A DNA stretch of 64,000 nt from Pelomonas saccharophila_A (GCF_031458095.1 NZ_JAVDXU010000003.1:186001-250000), one strand, 5' to 3'; numbered from the stretch's first letter, positions 19,853 through 28,327 are shown. Numbers and translations: made by a program. Notes: generated by a model not told the origin, from the letters alone.

Positions 19853-20393
19853 CCTCGACGACCTCGATCTTCTCGACGCCCACCGGCGTGACCAGATTGA
19901 GCTCGTCGCCGACGCGTGCCTTCAGCAGCGTGCGCGCGATGGGCGAGATCCAGCTGACCTCGCCGGCCAGGCTGTCGGACTCGTCGATGCCCTTGATGGT
20001 GATGGTCTTCTCCTCACCCTTGGCGGTGGCGTAGGTCACCGTCGCGCCGAAGAAGATCTGCTCGCTGCCGTGGTGGGCGCTGGGGTCGACGACCTCGGCG
20101 ATGTCCAGGCGCTTGGTCAGGAAGCGCAGGCGCCGGTCGATCTCGCGCAGCCGCTTCTTGCCATAGAGGTAATCGCCGTTCTCCGAGCGGTCGCCGTTCT
20201 TGGCGGCCCAGGACACCGTCTCCACCATCTTGGGCCGCTCGACGTCGATGAGCTGCATGAACTCCGCGCGCAGCCGCGCATAGCCGCCGGGCGTCATGTA
20301 GTTGCGCGTGCCGGCCGGCAGGCTGGGCAGCGAGGGGCCGTCGCCGTCGTCATCGTCGGACGAATCGGATTCCTTGGTGAAAGCCTTGTTCAT
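19827..20393 (-). CDS. greB: Transcription elongation factor GreB
   Basis: GreB rescues backtracked RNA polymerase by stimulating cleavage of the nascent RNA 3' end. The 188-residue protein has an acidic N-terminal extension (SDSSDDDDGDG). The coiled-coil follows with YMTPGGYARLRAEFMQL and the tip element containing ENGDYLYGKKRLREIDRR, typical of GreB. The C-terminal FKBP-like domain holds FGATVTYA and SPIARTLLKARVGDEL. GreB near the (p)ppGpp gene is a common beta-proteobacterial arrangement, here separated by the receptor/Sel1 pair. The start at 20393 is only 14 bp from the divergent start at 20408. Confidence 0.96.
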   Translation of the reverse strand: MNKAFTKESDSSDDDDGDGPSLPSLPAGTRNYMTPGGYARLRAEFMQLIDVERPKMVETVSWAAKNGDRSENGDYLYGKKRLREIDRRLRFLTKRLDIAEVVDPSAHHGSEQIFFGATVTYATAKGEEKTITIKGIDESDSLAGEVSWISPIARTLLKARVGDELNLVTPVGVEKIEVVEVSYPAPAA

Positions 20394-20405
20394 GACAATA
20401 TTGTC
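20394..20405. promoter_or_regulatory. Perfect palindrome between two divergent start codons
   Basis: GACAATATTGTC is a 12-bp perfect palindrome that nearly fills the 14-bp gap between the greB and racemase-like start codons. Each gene must have its ribosome binding site or promoter inside the other's coding sequence, or be read from a leaderless or very short leader message. A protein bound here would affect both. Confidence 0.35.
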
Positions 20406-20407
20406 CG

Positions 20408-21436
20408 ATGCAAGCGCCCTCCTCTCCCGGCCCGCTCACCGGGCTCAAAGTCATCGAGATGGCCGGCATCGGCCCCTGCCCGCTGGCCGGCATGCTGCTG
20501 GCCGACCATGGCGCCGACGTCCTCGTCATCGAGCGCCCCGGCGGCCAGGTGCTGGACACCGGCACCGCCCTGGACCGGGGCAAGCGGCGCACCTGCCTGG
20601 ACCTGAAGACGGCCGAGGGCCTGGCCGAGGCGCGCGCGTTGATCGAGGGCGCGGACGCCTTGATCGAAGGTTTCCGGCCGGGCGTCATGGAACGTCTCGG
20701 CCTCGGGCCCGAAGTCTTCATGACGAGCCACCCGCGCCTCGTCTACGGCCGCGTGACGGGCTGGGGCCAGAACGGCCCGCTGGCCCAGGCCGCCGGCCAC
20801 GACATCAACTATGTGGCGCTGACCGGCGTGCTGTCGACGGCCACGCGCGCCGGCGTTGCGCCCAGCATCCCGGCCACTCTGATTGGCGACATGGGCGGCG
20901 GCGCGATGTTCCTCGCCTTCGGCCTGATGGCCGCGCTGTGGGAAGCCCAGCGCAGCGGCCGCGGCCAGGTCGTGGACGCCGCCATGGTGGATGGCGTGGG
21001 CCTGCTGTCCACGCTGATGCATTCCCTGCGTGCCGCGGGCGGCTGGAGCGACGCGCCGGCGCAGAATTTCTTCCTGCACAGCTCGCCCTTTTACGACTGC
21101 TTCGAGTGCGCCGATGGCCGCTTTGTGTCCCTGGGCGCGCTGGAGCCGCAGTTCTATGCCGAGCTGCTGCAGCGGCTGGGCCTGACCGACGTCGACCCGG
21201 CAGCCCAGCAGGACCGTGACCGATGGCCGGCGCTGCGCGATCGCGTGGCCGCGCGCATCCGTGAGCAGACGCGCGACGAGTGGACGGCCCGGCTGGAAGG
21301 CACGAATGTCTGCTTCGCCCCGGTGCTGACGTTGGCCGAGGCGCCGCTGCATCCGCATGCGCAGGCGCGGGGCAGCTTCGTTCAAACCGACGCCGGCGAT
21401 TGGCAGCCCGCCGCCGCGCCGCGTTTCAAGCGCTGA
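20408..21436 (+). CDS. Alpha-methylacyl-CoA racemase-like CoA transferase (CaiB/BaiF family)
   Basis: This 342-residue protein belongs to the family III CoA-transferase fold and most resembles alpha-methylacyl-CoA racemases. Those enzymes interconvert the R and S forms of 2-methylacyl-CoAs in branched fatty-acid breakdown. Expected elements are LKVIEMAGIGPCPLAGMLLA at the N-terminus, the catalytic-base region AGHDINY (His131), GDMGGGAM (Asp161) and ADGRFVSLGALEPQFY near 230-245. The His/Asp pair matches the racemase pattern rather than the single Asp of true CoA transferases. The length is slightly short of the usual 360. No degradative genes are adjacent, so the substrate is not known. Confidence 0.85.
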   Translation: MQAPSSPGPLTGLKVIEMAGIGPCPLAGMLLADHGADVLVIERPGGQVLDTGTALDRGKRRTCLDLKTAEGLAEARALIEGADALIEGFRPGVMERLGLGPEVFMTSHPRLVYGRVTGWGQNGPLAQAAGHDINYVALTGVLSTATRAGVAPSIPATLIGDMGGGAMFLAFGLMAALWEAQRSGRGQVVDAAMVDGVGLLSTLMHSLRAAGGWSDAPAQNFFLHSSPFYDCFECADGRFVSLGALEPQFYAELLQRLGLTDVDPAAQQDRDRWPALRDRVAARIREQTRDEWTARLEGTNVCFAPVLTLAEAPLHPHAQARGSFVQTDAGDWQPAAAPRFKR

Positions 21437-21503
21437 CCCGCCGCACAACGCCCCAGGGCGAACTCCGAGGCGTTGGCAGGGACGACGGTGCCTGGCGCGC
21501 CGC

Positions 21504-24500
21504 TCAGAAGTTCAGCAAGGCCGCCTGGCTGGCGCCGGACACGTTGTCAGGCATGGCGACCATGATGCCCAGCGCCGGCGTGTTGGCCAATTCCGCGGCA
21601 TTGACGCTGAAGGTCGCCGCGCCCGCCCCGTTGACCGCGACGATCGGCGCGGCACCGAAGCTGATGGCCGGCGCGAAGGCATTGAAGCTGCCGATGCCAG
21701 GCATCTGGGCACCAAAGCCATCGGTGCCGAAGTAGCGGACGACGTACTTGAAGCGCGGCTGGGCTACCGTCATGCCCAGGCCGGCCGTGCCAGCGCGCGG
21801 AACCGGGATCTGCAGGGTCGAGTTGTCGGTCGGCTGGGTGACCGTGAACAGCAGCGAGCCATTGCCATTGATGTTGCAGTTGGCATCGGTGGGGAAGATC
21901 GCGCTGGCGAACTGCGAAGCCTGCAGGCTGGAGCTGAGCGCACTGCCATTGATGCCGATCAGCACCTTGTTCGGCGTGAAGCCGGGGCCGCCGCTGGTGT
22001 CGATGCAGATGTCGAATTCCTGGAAGGCCAGCGTCGTCGACGTGCGGTTGTGGGTGTTGATGCCGAAGATGACGTTGGTGCCCGACAGCCGCGCGCCCAC
22101 CGCCCGCACATCGGCCTGCTGGATGCCCTGCGCCGCCGGCTGCGACAGCCCCCAGGTGTAGAAGGTCGGCGCGGCAGCAATGGCGCCGCCTGCATTGCTG
22201 AAGTTCAGCGTGTTGCCGGCCACGCCAACGGCCAGGTTGGAGCGGCTGTGGCCCACCATGTAGAAGGGCACCGCCAGCTTGACGTTGGCGTTCATGCGCG
22301 AGTTCGCCGGGGTCAGCTGGACATAGCCGCCCACGTCCTGGAAGCTCGTGCCGCCGCCCATGGTGCTGGCCGGCACATCCAGGCGCACCGGGACGATGGC
22401 ATCGCTGTTGGCATTGACGATCACCGAGGCCGGCACGGTGATGGCCGCGCCCGCCGGGCCGGAGTTCTTCACCGCCGTGATGTTGAACTGCACGGCCTTG
22501 GTCGCCGCGTTGTGCACGGTCATGTTCTTGGTGACGCTGAAGTCGGTCAGCAGGTCGGCGAAACCGAAGCCGACGCTCTCGTTGGGCATGCGCACGACGG
22601 CCTGCGTCGCCGTGGCCGGCATGGCCTGGACCAGACCGCCGCCCTCATTGCGCTGCAGCATGTCCTGCATGAGGTTGGGTGCTGCCGTCTGCACGATGGC
22701 CGCGCGCAGATCGGGCTGCGACCAGCCCGGGTGGGCCTGCTTGGCCAGGGCCGCTACGCCGGCCACCACGGGCGTGGCCATCGAAGTGCCGGACAGGACC
22801 TGGGAGCTGTTGCCCGAGCCCGACGCCACCGATACCACCGAAACGCCGGCCGCGGTGACGCTGGGGCGCAGCTCGCTGTCACCGATGCGTGCGCCTTGGG
22901 ACGAGAAGCTGGCAATCTTCTCGAAGCCCGCATTCGGATTGATGCCGGTGCTCGTGGCCACCGCGGTGGCCGGAGCCGGCCCGCCGGTCGGCCCGGAGAT
23001 CTTGGCCGCGTCGGCCAGTGCCACGCCGAAGAAGGGAATGGACACGGGCTCGTAGATATTGCCCGAGTTCGGGTCGGCCGCGCCGCCGGGAATCGGGCCC
23101 TCGTAGGGCGGGAATCCGGCCGCGTTGTTGATCATGGCGGCGGCCGCGGCACCGAAATGCTGGGCAGCACCGGCGCGAAAGGTGCGCGCGCAGGTGCCGC
23201 GCGCCGTCACGACCATCTTGCCGGCCAGGCTGACACCGGTGATCGCCGGGTCGTACTCGTTCGGATTGCAGCCGAGCGAGACGGTGCCATTGGCATTGCG
23301 CAGCACATGCACCGGATAGTTGCTGCCGTTGGCATAGCTGGCGCCGTTCGCGTTGATCACCGAGATGTTGTTGCCGCCGGCCAGCGCCAGCTGCGCCGTC
23401 TGGACGCCGGCCAGCGCATCGGTGGCCGCCACCGAGATCGCGCCATTGAAGACGCCTGGCGCGCTGGTGATGTAAGGCGTCGGGCCGGCGTTGCCGGAGG
23501 CCGCGACGACGATGATGCCGGCCGCCGTCGCGTCGGCCACCGCCTGGGCCTCGGCCAGGCTGCCGCTGTCGCCATTGCCGACATTGCCGAAGTTGGACCC
23601 CAGCGACATGCTGATCACGTCCACGCCCTGGCTCACCGCCCAGTCGATGGCCTCGGCCACCACATTGGTGTTGCCGTTGCAGCCGAAGACGCGGGCGAAA
23701 TAAAGGTCGGCCTTGGGCGCCATGCCCGGGCCGATCAGGAAGCTGTTGGACGCATAGGTGGACGCGCCATAGGCACCGGCGTAGGTCTGGCCATTGGTCA
23801 GCACGCCCAGGCCGGTCGCCGTGCCGGCAACGTGGCTACCGTGGCCGACGGTGTCGCCTTCATTGAAGCGGCAGTCCAGCGGATTGGGATCGGGCACCGG
23901 CGTGTTGCTGCCGGTGTAGGCATCGCCGACCAGGTCGATGCCGCCCTTGACCTTGGGCGCGCCGGGGCCGACCAGGCTGGGGTCGGGCGCCAACGCGCCG
24001 CTGGCGCGCGCCGTGTTGTAGGCGGCCACCGTGCCAGGGCCGCCGAAGTTGGCATGGGTGTAGTCGATGCCGGTGTCGATGATGGCGATTTTGACGCCCT
24101 GGCCCTGGAAGGCACCCAGCGTCGACTGCCAGGCTGCAGGGCCGCCCGAAAGCTGCACTTCGTTGGTGTTCAGGCGGCTGTATGTGCCGACGGCCTTGAC
24201 GTCGACGACGCCGGGCAGGCGGCGCAGCGCGGCGATGCGGTTCTTGGGGATCTGGATCTTGATGCCGTTGATGGCGTTTTGCAGCCGGGCCAGCACCCTG
24301 CCGCCGAGGCGCTCGATATGCGGCCTCACGGCGTCCTGGTCGCCCTGGCGGGCGTGGGCGACGGATTCGCGCTCACCGCGCTCGAGGCGCCGGCCGAGCC
24401 GGTGCTCCATCTTGACGACCGAGTCACCGGACAGCATCACCATCACCGTGGTGAGCTGGGTGTCATTGCCTCGCTGCACGAAGGCCTTGTCGAGGGCCAC

Positions 24501-24614
24501 GTCGTTGCCGATGGGCTGAAAGGCTTCCTGGGCCATCGACGCGACGCCGATGGATGAACCCAGCATGGCGATGGCGGCGCTGATGGCCGACTTGCGAACA
24601 ACGCTAGTAGACAT
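21504..24614 (-). CDS. Secreted subtilisin-like serine protease (S8) with PA insertion
   Basis: This 1036-residue exported protease has a signal peptide (about 1-28, ending ASMAQ) and an inhibitor-I9-type propeptide (about 55-145). The S8 catalytic domain contains Asp180 (IIDTGIDYTH), His258 (GHGSHVAGT), oxyanion Asn375 (ASGNAGP) and nucleophile Ser611 (SGTSMATP). A protease-associated (PA) domain is inserted between Asn and Ser at about 420-545, as in plant subtilases and lactocepins. The remaining 400 residues are beta-rich, fibronectin-like and domain-linker-like, perhaps for substrate or surface binding. AGGAG lies 6 bases before the ATG at 24614. It probably acts outside the cell on proteins; substrates are unknown. 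Confidence 0.92.
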   Translation of the reverse strand: MSTSVVRKSAISAAIAMLGSSIGVASMAQEAFQPIGNDVALDKAFVQRGNDTQLTTVMVMLSGDSVVKMEHRLGRRLERGERESVAHARQGDQDAVRPHIERLGGRVLARLQNAINGIKIQIPKNRIAALRRLPGVVDVKAVGTYSRLNTNEVQLSGGPAAWQSTLGAFQGQGVKIAIIDTGIDYTHANFGGPGTVAAYNTARASGALAPDPSLVGPGAPKVKGGIDLVGDAYTGSNTPVPDPNPLDCRFNEGDTVGHGSHVAGTATGLGVLTNGQTYAGAYGASTYASNSFLIGPGMAPKADLYFARVFGCNGNTNVVAEAIDWAVSQGVDVISMSLGSNFGNVGNGDSGSLAEAQAVADATAAGIIVVAASGNAGPTPYITSAPGVFNGAISVAATDALAGVQTAQLALAGGNNISVINANGASYANGSNYPVHVLRNANGTVSLGCNPNEYDPAITGVSLAGKMVVTARGTCARTFRAGAAQHFGAAAAAMINNAAGFPPYEGPIPGGAADPNSGNIYEPVSIPFFGVALADAAKISGPTGGPAPATAVATSTGINPNAGFEKIASFSSQGARIGDSELRPSVTAAGVSVVSVASGSGNSSQVLSGTSMATPVVAGVAALAKQAHPGWSQPDLRAAIVQTAAPNLMQDMLQRNEGGGLVQAMPATATQAVVRMPNESVGFGFADLLTDFSVTKNMTVHNAATKAVQFNITAVKNSGPAGAAITVPASVIVNANSDAIVPVRLDVPASTMGGGTSFQDVGGYVQLTPANSRMNANVKLAVPFYMVGHSRSNLAVGVAGNTLNFSNAGGAIAAAPTFYTWGLSQPAAQGIQQADVRAVGARLSGTNVIFGINTHNRTSTTLAFQEFDICIDTSGGPGFTPNKVLIGINGSALSSSLQASQFASAIFPTDANCNINGNGSLLFTVTQPTDNSTLQIPVPRAGTAGLGMTVAQPRFKYVVRYFGTDGFGAQMPGIGSFNAFAPAISFGAAPIVAVNGAGAATFSVNAAELANTPALGIMVAMPDNVSGASQAALLNF

Positions 24615-24712
24615 TTCTCGCTCCTGTTGGCCGTGGGATGCCCCACGGGCTTCCTAATCACCGAGCAGCGATCTGCTGCAGCCTGCTGCGCGCCCGTGGA
24701 TTGGGCTGCAGC

Positions 24713-24743
24713 ACCAAAAGCAAAGCCGGGCGCAGGGCCCGGC
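24713..24743 (-). terminator. Intrinsic terminator of the PEP-CTERM gene
   Basis: On the reverse strand GCCGGG (24743-24738), a 7-nt loop and CCCGGC (24730-24725) are followed by TTTGCTTTT. It lies 18 bp past the stop of the PEP-CTERM gene and before the protease start at 24614, so the two genes are probably separate transcripts. Confidence 0.65.
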
Positions 24744-24760
24744 AGCGGTCCTGTGACTCT

Positions 24761-25342
24761 TCAGGCGCTGGTGCTGGCCGGCCTGCGGCGCCGCGAGGCC
24801 GCAAGCCCGCCCAGGCCGGCCGCGGCCAACAAAGCCAGGCTGCCCGGTTCCGGAAGGGTGACGCTGACCGAATCCAGGTCCCAGAAGGCCGGCCCCTGGC
24901 TGAAGTTGAAGCTCAGATCGGTCGACGCGCCCGCCGCGATGAAGGTGACCTCGTACAGGGTGTAGCCGAAGGCCGAGGCATTGCTCAGGCTCATGCCGGT
25001 GGCCGCCCCGAAATCGAAGCTGAAGGCGTTGGGGGCGGAGGCGCCCGTGACGTCGGGCTCCAGCATGAGCCAGAACGAGACCTTGTAGTTCGAGCCGGCG
25101 ACGGTGGTCAGCGTCTGGGTGATGGAACTGCTGGCGCCACCGAAGTAGGCGGCGTAGGTGCCGTCATGCGGCACCAGCGTATCGACACCGTCATACAGCG
25201 GATCGGTCACGAAAGACCAACCCGTGAAGTCTCCCGTTTCGAAGCCGCCGTTGGTCACCAGGTCAGCTTGCGCCGGGCTGGTGGCAAACAGTGCGGCCGC
25301 GACCCAACTGCTGGCAAGTAATCTTGTTGTTCGAGACGACAT
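24761..25342 (-). CDS. PEP-CTERM sorting-signal protein
   Basis: This 193-residue exported protein has a signal peptide (about 1-26, ending SPAQA) and a beta-sandwich-like middle that opens LVTNGGFETGDFTGW. That opening is typical of carbohydrate-binding-like PEP-CTERM proteins. The C-terminal sorting tail has LPEPGSLALL, a hydrophobic helix and a SRRRR basic end. The tail is recognised by exosortase (EpsH/XrtA-type), which is linked to exopolysaccharide export. No exosortase is in this window. GGGAAAGG lies just before the ATG at 25342; in-frame upstream codons were rejected because they precede the signal peptide. Likely surface- or biofilm-matrix associated. Confidence 0.88.
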   Translation of the reverse strand: MSSRTTRLLASSWVAAALFATSPAQADLVTNGGFETGDFTGWSFVTDPLYDGVDTLVPHDGTYAAYFGGASSSITQTLTTVAGSNYKVSFWLMLEPDVTGASAPNAFSFDFGAATGMSLSNASAFGYTLYEVTFIAAGASTDLSFNFSQGPAFWDLDSVSVTLPEPGSLALLAAAGLGGLAASRRRRPASTSA

Positions 25343-25535
25343 GATCGACCTTTCCCGAGAGGAGTTTGGCTTGAGTGCATGCGTACCCGCGCAGCGCGAG
25401 ACGCCCTGCGTAACGTCGGAAGCGAGCTTCCGATGCCTCCTCCGAAGCAAAATTTGCGCCGCGAGGTGATTAATACGTGAAATCAAGCACTTGCCAGAGA
25501 TGGCGATTTGAAGTGACTCGCGCTTTGTAAGAGGC

Positions 25536-25581
25536 CTCGACAGCGGGTCTACCCGGAGGGACCGCTAAATGGACTGTCGAG
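25536..25581. other. Nested stem-loop in intergenic DNA
   Basis: CTCGACAG (25536-25543) pairs with CTGTCGAG (25574-25581). Inside it AGCGGGTC pairs with GACCGCT with a one-base bulge. It is too far from any gene end to be a normal terminator and has no T tract. It may be a structured leader, an extragenic repeat or a small RNA segment. Confidence 0.35.
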
Positions 25582-25695
25582 CGCAACGGATGGCCGTGTC
25601 AGGCCATAGATGGCTTGGCCAAGTCAGAAGCAGGCTGCCGATGCCCGGGCCGCATGGCGCCGTGACGCACAGCCGCTGACGAATCGGCCCCGGAA

Positions 25696-25733
25696 AAGGA
25701 AAACGGGCTAGACGCTTTCGCATCTAACCCGTT
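25696..25733 (-). terminator. Terminator downstream of tRNA-Arg
   Basis: On the reverse strand an 11-bp stem (AACGGGTTAGA with TCTAGCCCGTT, one G-U pair) is followed by TTTTCCTTTTCC. It begins 18 bases after the CCA end of the tRNA. Confidence 0.75.
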
Positions 25734-25750
25734 GATTCTCTTCTTATTAT

Positions 25751-25827
25751 TGGCGCGGCTGGCAGGATTCGAACCCACGACCCCTTGGTTCGTAGCCAAG
25801 TACTCTATCCAACTGAGCTACAGCCGC
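25751..25827 (-). tRNA. tRNA-Arg (anticodon ACG)
   Basis: A complete 77-nt cloverleaf with encoded CCA. The acceptor stem GCGGCTG/CAGCCGC is perfect. The D arm contains AGCTCAGTTGGA, and the anticodon stem CTTGG/CCAAG encloses CTACGAA, giving ACG. The T arm GTGGG-TTCGAAT-CCTGC is standard. The A34 is normally deaminated to inosine to read CGU, CGC and CGA. Confidence 0.97.
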
Positions 25828-25838
25828 TGAAGCCTCAC

Positions 25839-25868
25839 AGTATAACCAGATTTTTTGGACCTCGACAA
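25839..25868 (-). promoter_or_regulatory. Sigma-70-type promoter of tRNA-Arg
   Basis: On the reverse strand TTGTCG (25868-25863) and TATACT (25844-25839) are separated by 18 bp. The predicted start is a few bases before the tRNA 5' end at 25827. Confidence 0.7.
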
Positions 25869-25885
25869 GACTTCGAGGATTTTTT
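25860..25885 (+). terminator. Plus-oriented terminator-like hairpin between tRNA and hemY
   Basis: CCTCGA (25860-25865), a 7-nt loop and TCGAGG (25873-25878) are followed by ATTTTTT. The T run is on the plus strand, although both flanking genes are on the minus strand. The hairpin overlaps the tRNA promoter -35. It could stop antisense transcription into hemY. Confidence 0.4.
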
Positions 25886-25906
25886 AGCAATTGTTTTGGC
25901 GGGCTC

Positions 25907-27154
25907 TCAGGGCAGACGCGCCGCCGCTTCGAAGCAGCGCGCACGGCGGGCTTCGTCACCCTCCTGTTCAGCCAAGGCCGCCAGGGCCAGCCAGCTGCGC
26001 CGGCGCGCCGGGCCGGCCATCGCCACGTCATCGGCCGCAGTTTCGAGCATCAACCGCGCCTTGCCCCAGAGCTGGCGCTCGGCCAGCGCATGGCCCAGCG
26101 CATAGGCCAGGGCGCGCTCGCGCGGGAAGCGCGACTGCGCGGATTCGAGGCGCTGCAGCCAGTCCGGGCCGCAGCCGGCCAGCACCGGCACCAGCGCATT
26201 GGCGAGGGCGGCACGATCATCGGACTGCAGCTCCCCCAGGTCGTCGAAGAAGGGACGCAGCCAGCCACGACCGTCGTCCGGCGCGCCGAGCTGTCCGGCG
26301 CATTGGGCGGCACGCGCCGCGACGAGGGGGTCGCGCCGATCGGCAGGGTCCAGCTGCTGCCATATCGAGCGCAGTTGATCGACATCGCGGGCGCCATCCA
26401 GGGCCTCGAAGGCCAGCGAGCGCAGCAGGCTCTGCGCCGCCACCTTGGAGAAGGCCTGGTGCTTGGCGAGCAGGCGGGCGGTGCGCAGGGCGTCCAGCGG
26501 CTGGCGGGCCAGGCGCGAGGCCTGCAGGCGCAGCCGCAGGGCCTGGGTTCGGCGGGCAACGCCGGGGGCCAGCTCGCCAAGCACGCTGAGCGCGCGTGTG
26601 GCGTCGCGATCGTCCAGGGCCCATTCAGCGGCCAGCAGGCGGGCGCCGTCTTCCTGCGCGCGTGCGCCGCCGGTGCGCTGCGCCAGCTCGAGGGCGCGGG
26701 CCAGCTGCTCGTCGCGATGGCGGCGGTCCTGCAGGCGATGGGCGCTGGCCGCGGCCAGCAGATGGGCCAGGGCCATGAAGGACTGGTCGGCCGCCAGCTC
26801 GGGCGTGGCGGACTGGATGTTGAGCGCCTTCTGCGCCGCTTTCTGGGCACGGCTGAAACGGGCCCCGAAGAGCTCGATGAGGGCTTCGCGCAGGGCCAGC
26901 TGGGCGCTGCGCTCGCGCTGGGCCAGGCGCCACTCGCGGGCGCGCTTGGGCAAGGTCGTCAGCGCCTCGATGGCCTGGATGGCCGTGACCAGGGCGAAAC
27001 AGCTCGCCACCAGCAGCAGCAGGAAGAGATTGAGGGAGATGTCGACCCGCCAGCCGGCCCAGTAGAAGCTGGCCAGGCCGTCATTGCTGCCCAGGGTCAG
27101 GGCCGCGACAACGGCGACGACGAAAAGCAGGACCAGCCAGATGACCAAGCGCAT
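25907..27154 (-). CDS. hemY: HemY-family inner-membrane protein of haem biosynthesis
   Basis: This 415-residue protein is the proteobacterial HemY (not the Bacillus protoporphyrinogen oxidase of the same name). Two membrane helices (about 3-22 and 40-62) are followed by a cytoplasmic/peripheral TPR-like helical region rich in Ala, Leu and Arg. The N-terminal HemY pattern includes GWRVDISLNLFLLLLVA, then ALRELIELFGAR-like and RAQKAAQKAL helices. Its biochemical role is unresolved; it is always linked to hemC/hemD. The ATG at 27154 follows the hemX stop by 2 bp, so it is co-transcribed. Confidence 0.88.
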   Translation of the reverse strand: MRLVIWLVLLFVVAVVAALTLGSNDGLASFYWAGWRVDISLNLFLLLLVASCFALVTAIQAIEALTTLPKRAREWRLAQRERSAQLALREALIELFGARFSRAQKAAQKALNIQSATPELAADQSFMALAHLLAAASAHRLQDRRHRDEQLARALELAQRTGGARAQEDGARLLAAEWALDDRDATRALSVLGELAPGVARRTQALRLRLQASRLARQPLDALRTARLLAKHQAFSKVAAQSLLRSLAFEALDGARDVDQLRSIWQQLDPADRRDPLVAARAAQCAGQLGAPDDGRGWLRPFFDDLGELQSDDRAALANALVPVLAGCGPDWLQRLESAQSRFPRERALAYALGHALAERQLWGKARLMLETAADDVAMAGPARRRSWLALAALAEQEGDEARRARCFEAAARLP

Positions 27155-27156
27155 GA

Positions 27157-28311
27157 TCAGCGGCCCGCTGCAGCGGCAGTCAAGGCGGCCAGCGTGTCAT
27201 CCGGCCGCGGCACGCTGACCTGGCGCGCCTGGCCCGACACCTGGCGCAGCAGCTCCGCCACGCCGGCCACCTTGCGTGAGCGGGTGTCGAAGTAGCGGTT
27301 CAGCATCTCCTGGCTGTCACGCAGATCGGACTGGGCGGTATCGAACTGGCGGCTCAGCAACGCCAGGCGGGCATTGAGCAGGCGCAGCTTGAGATTCTCA
27401 CGCAGGAAGAAGCTCTGGTCGGGCGAGATCAGGGCTGCCTCCGGGTGGTCGATGCGGGTCACGCGCAGCAGGGTGCGAGCCTCGCCCCAGACCAGGCCGG
27501 TCCAGCTGGAGAGCTGCTGGCTGGCCTGCCACCACCACAGCGAGAGCTTGCCGTCAGCCGCTGCCGCGGCCTGCTCACGCTGCAGCTTCAGCGCCCGCTC
27601 GCGCTCCTTGGCCGCATCGCCATTGCGCTCGTCGCGCGGCTTGGGCGCGGCCTCGTTGCCCGACACCAGGGGCAGCTCGTCCGCCATGCGCACGACTTCG
27701 TCAAGCTTGATGGTCAGCGTGGACACATCGACGACAGCGACCGCCTTGACGCGGTCCAAGTCGCGCGCGACCGCGCGGCGCACGCCTTCCATGCGCGGCT
27801 GCTTGTAGCGCAGCAGGCGCTCGTCGGCCTGCTTGAGCGTAGCCACCAGGGGCTCGGCGCTGCCGGTGATCTGGGTCTGCTGCAGGGCCACGCGGATGGC
27901 GGCCTCGATGTCGCCAACGACGTTCTCGTCGCGAGAGCGGGACATGGACTGGATCAGCTCCTCGAGCTGGCCGCGCTGCAGGGCCACTTCGGCCAGGCGG
28001 GCGTCCAGCAGCGAGACCTTGGCGGCCGTGTCGCGCACGAGCTCGGCGGACTGCTTGGCGGCCAGCCGCGCCTCGGTCGCCTGGGCCTGGCTGGCCTCCT
28101 GGCGGCGCACCAGCTCCTGCTCCAGCGACTGCTGGCGTGACAGGCTCTGCCAGGCCAGCACGACGCACAGCAGCACGGCAGCACCCAGCAGGGCCAGCAG
28201 CCAGGGCAGCCACACCGGCAAAGCGGCAGGGGCAGCAGGAGCCGCAAGGGCAACAGGGGGCGGCGGGGCGGCGGGCTCGGCCGCGGCGACAGCAGGAATC
28301 GGCTCGGTCAC
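27157..28311 (-). CDS. hemX: HemX-family membrane protein (annotated uroporphyrinogen-III C-methyltransferase)
   Basis: This 384-residue protein has a Pro/Ala-rich cytoplasmic N-terminus (about 1-30), one membrane helix (about 33-53, WLPWLLALLGAAVLLCVVLA) and a long predicted coiled coil (about 55-125). A helical C-terminal domain follows. It lacks the SAM-binding motifs of true CobA-type methyltransferases, so the common database name is probably misleading. The start codon is GTG at 28311. It sits between hemD and hemY in one reverse operon and probably scaffolds the haem enzymes at the membrane; this last point is inference. Confidence 0.85.
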   Translation of the reverse strand: MTEPIPAVAAAEPAAPPPPVALAAPAAPAALPVWLPWLLALLGAAVLLCVVLAWQSLSRQQSLEQELVRRQEASQAQATEARLAAKQSAELVRDTAAKVSLLDARLAEVALQRGQLEELIQSMSRSRDENVVGDIEAAIRVALQQTQITGSAEPLVATLKQADERLLRYKQPRMEGVRRAVARDLDRVKAVAVVDVSTLTIKLDEVVRMADELPLVSGNEAAPKPRDERNGDAAKERERALKLQREQAAAAADGKLSLWWWQASQQLSSWTGLVWGEARTLLRVTRIDHPEAALISPDQSFFLRENLKLRLLNARLALLSRQFDTAQSDLRDSQEMLNRYFDTRSRKVAGVAELLRQVSGQARQVSVPRPDDTLAALTAAAAGR

Positions 28312-28327
28312 AGTGCGCCAGATTCTG

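Larger units (their letters stand above)
25343..25750. other. 408-bp intergenic region upstream of the PEP-CTERM gene
   Basis: No convincing gene is seen here. The region holds the PEP-CTERM leader, a short hairpin CGGAAG-cgag-CTTCCG (about 25419-25434), an AT-richer stretch near 25465-25490, a long stem-loop at 25536-25581 and the tRNA terminator at 25696-25733. The AT-richer stretch is the likeliest place for the PEP-CTERM promoter, but no clear -35/-10 pair is present. Confidence 0.4.

Noticed and set aside
21446..21475. CAACGCC ... GGCGTTG as a terminator between convergent genes
   Set aside because: The loop is 16 nt and there is no T tract on either strand.
21357..24557. A 1066-codon plus-strand frame opposite the S8 protease
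   Set aside because: It has no ribosome binding site and a His/Arg/Gly-rich composition; the reverse-strand frame has the full catalytic triad.
25472..25497. Sigma-54-like TGGC...TTGA element upstream of the PEP-CTERM gene
   Set aside because: The spacing between the GG and GC elements is one base short and the GC is not present, so the consensus is not met.
27157..28311. Calling HemX a true uroporphyrinogen-III methyltransferase
   Set aside because: The sequence has a membrane anchor and coiled coil and lacks the S-adenosylmethionine-binding motifs of CobA/CysG.
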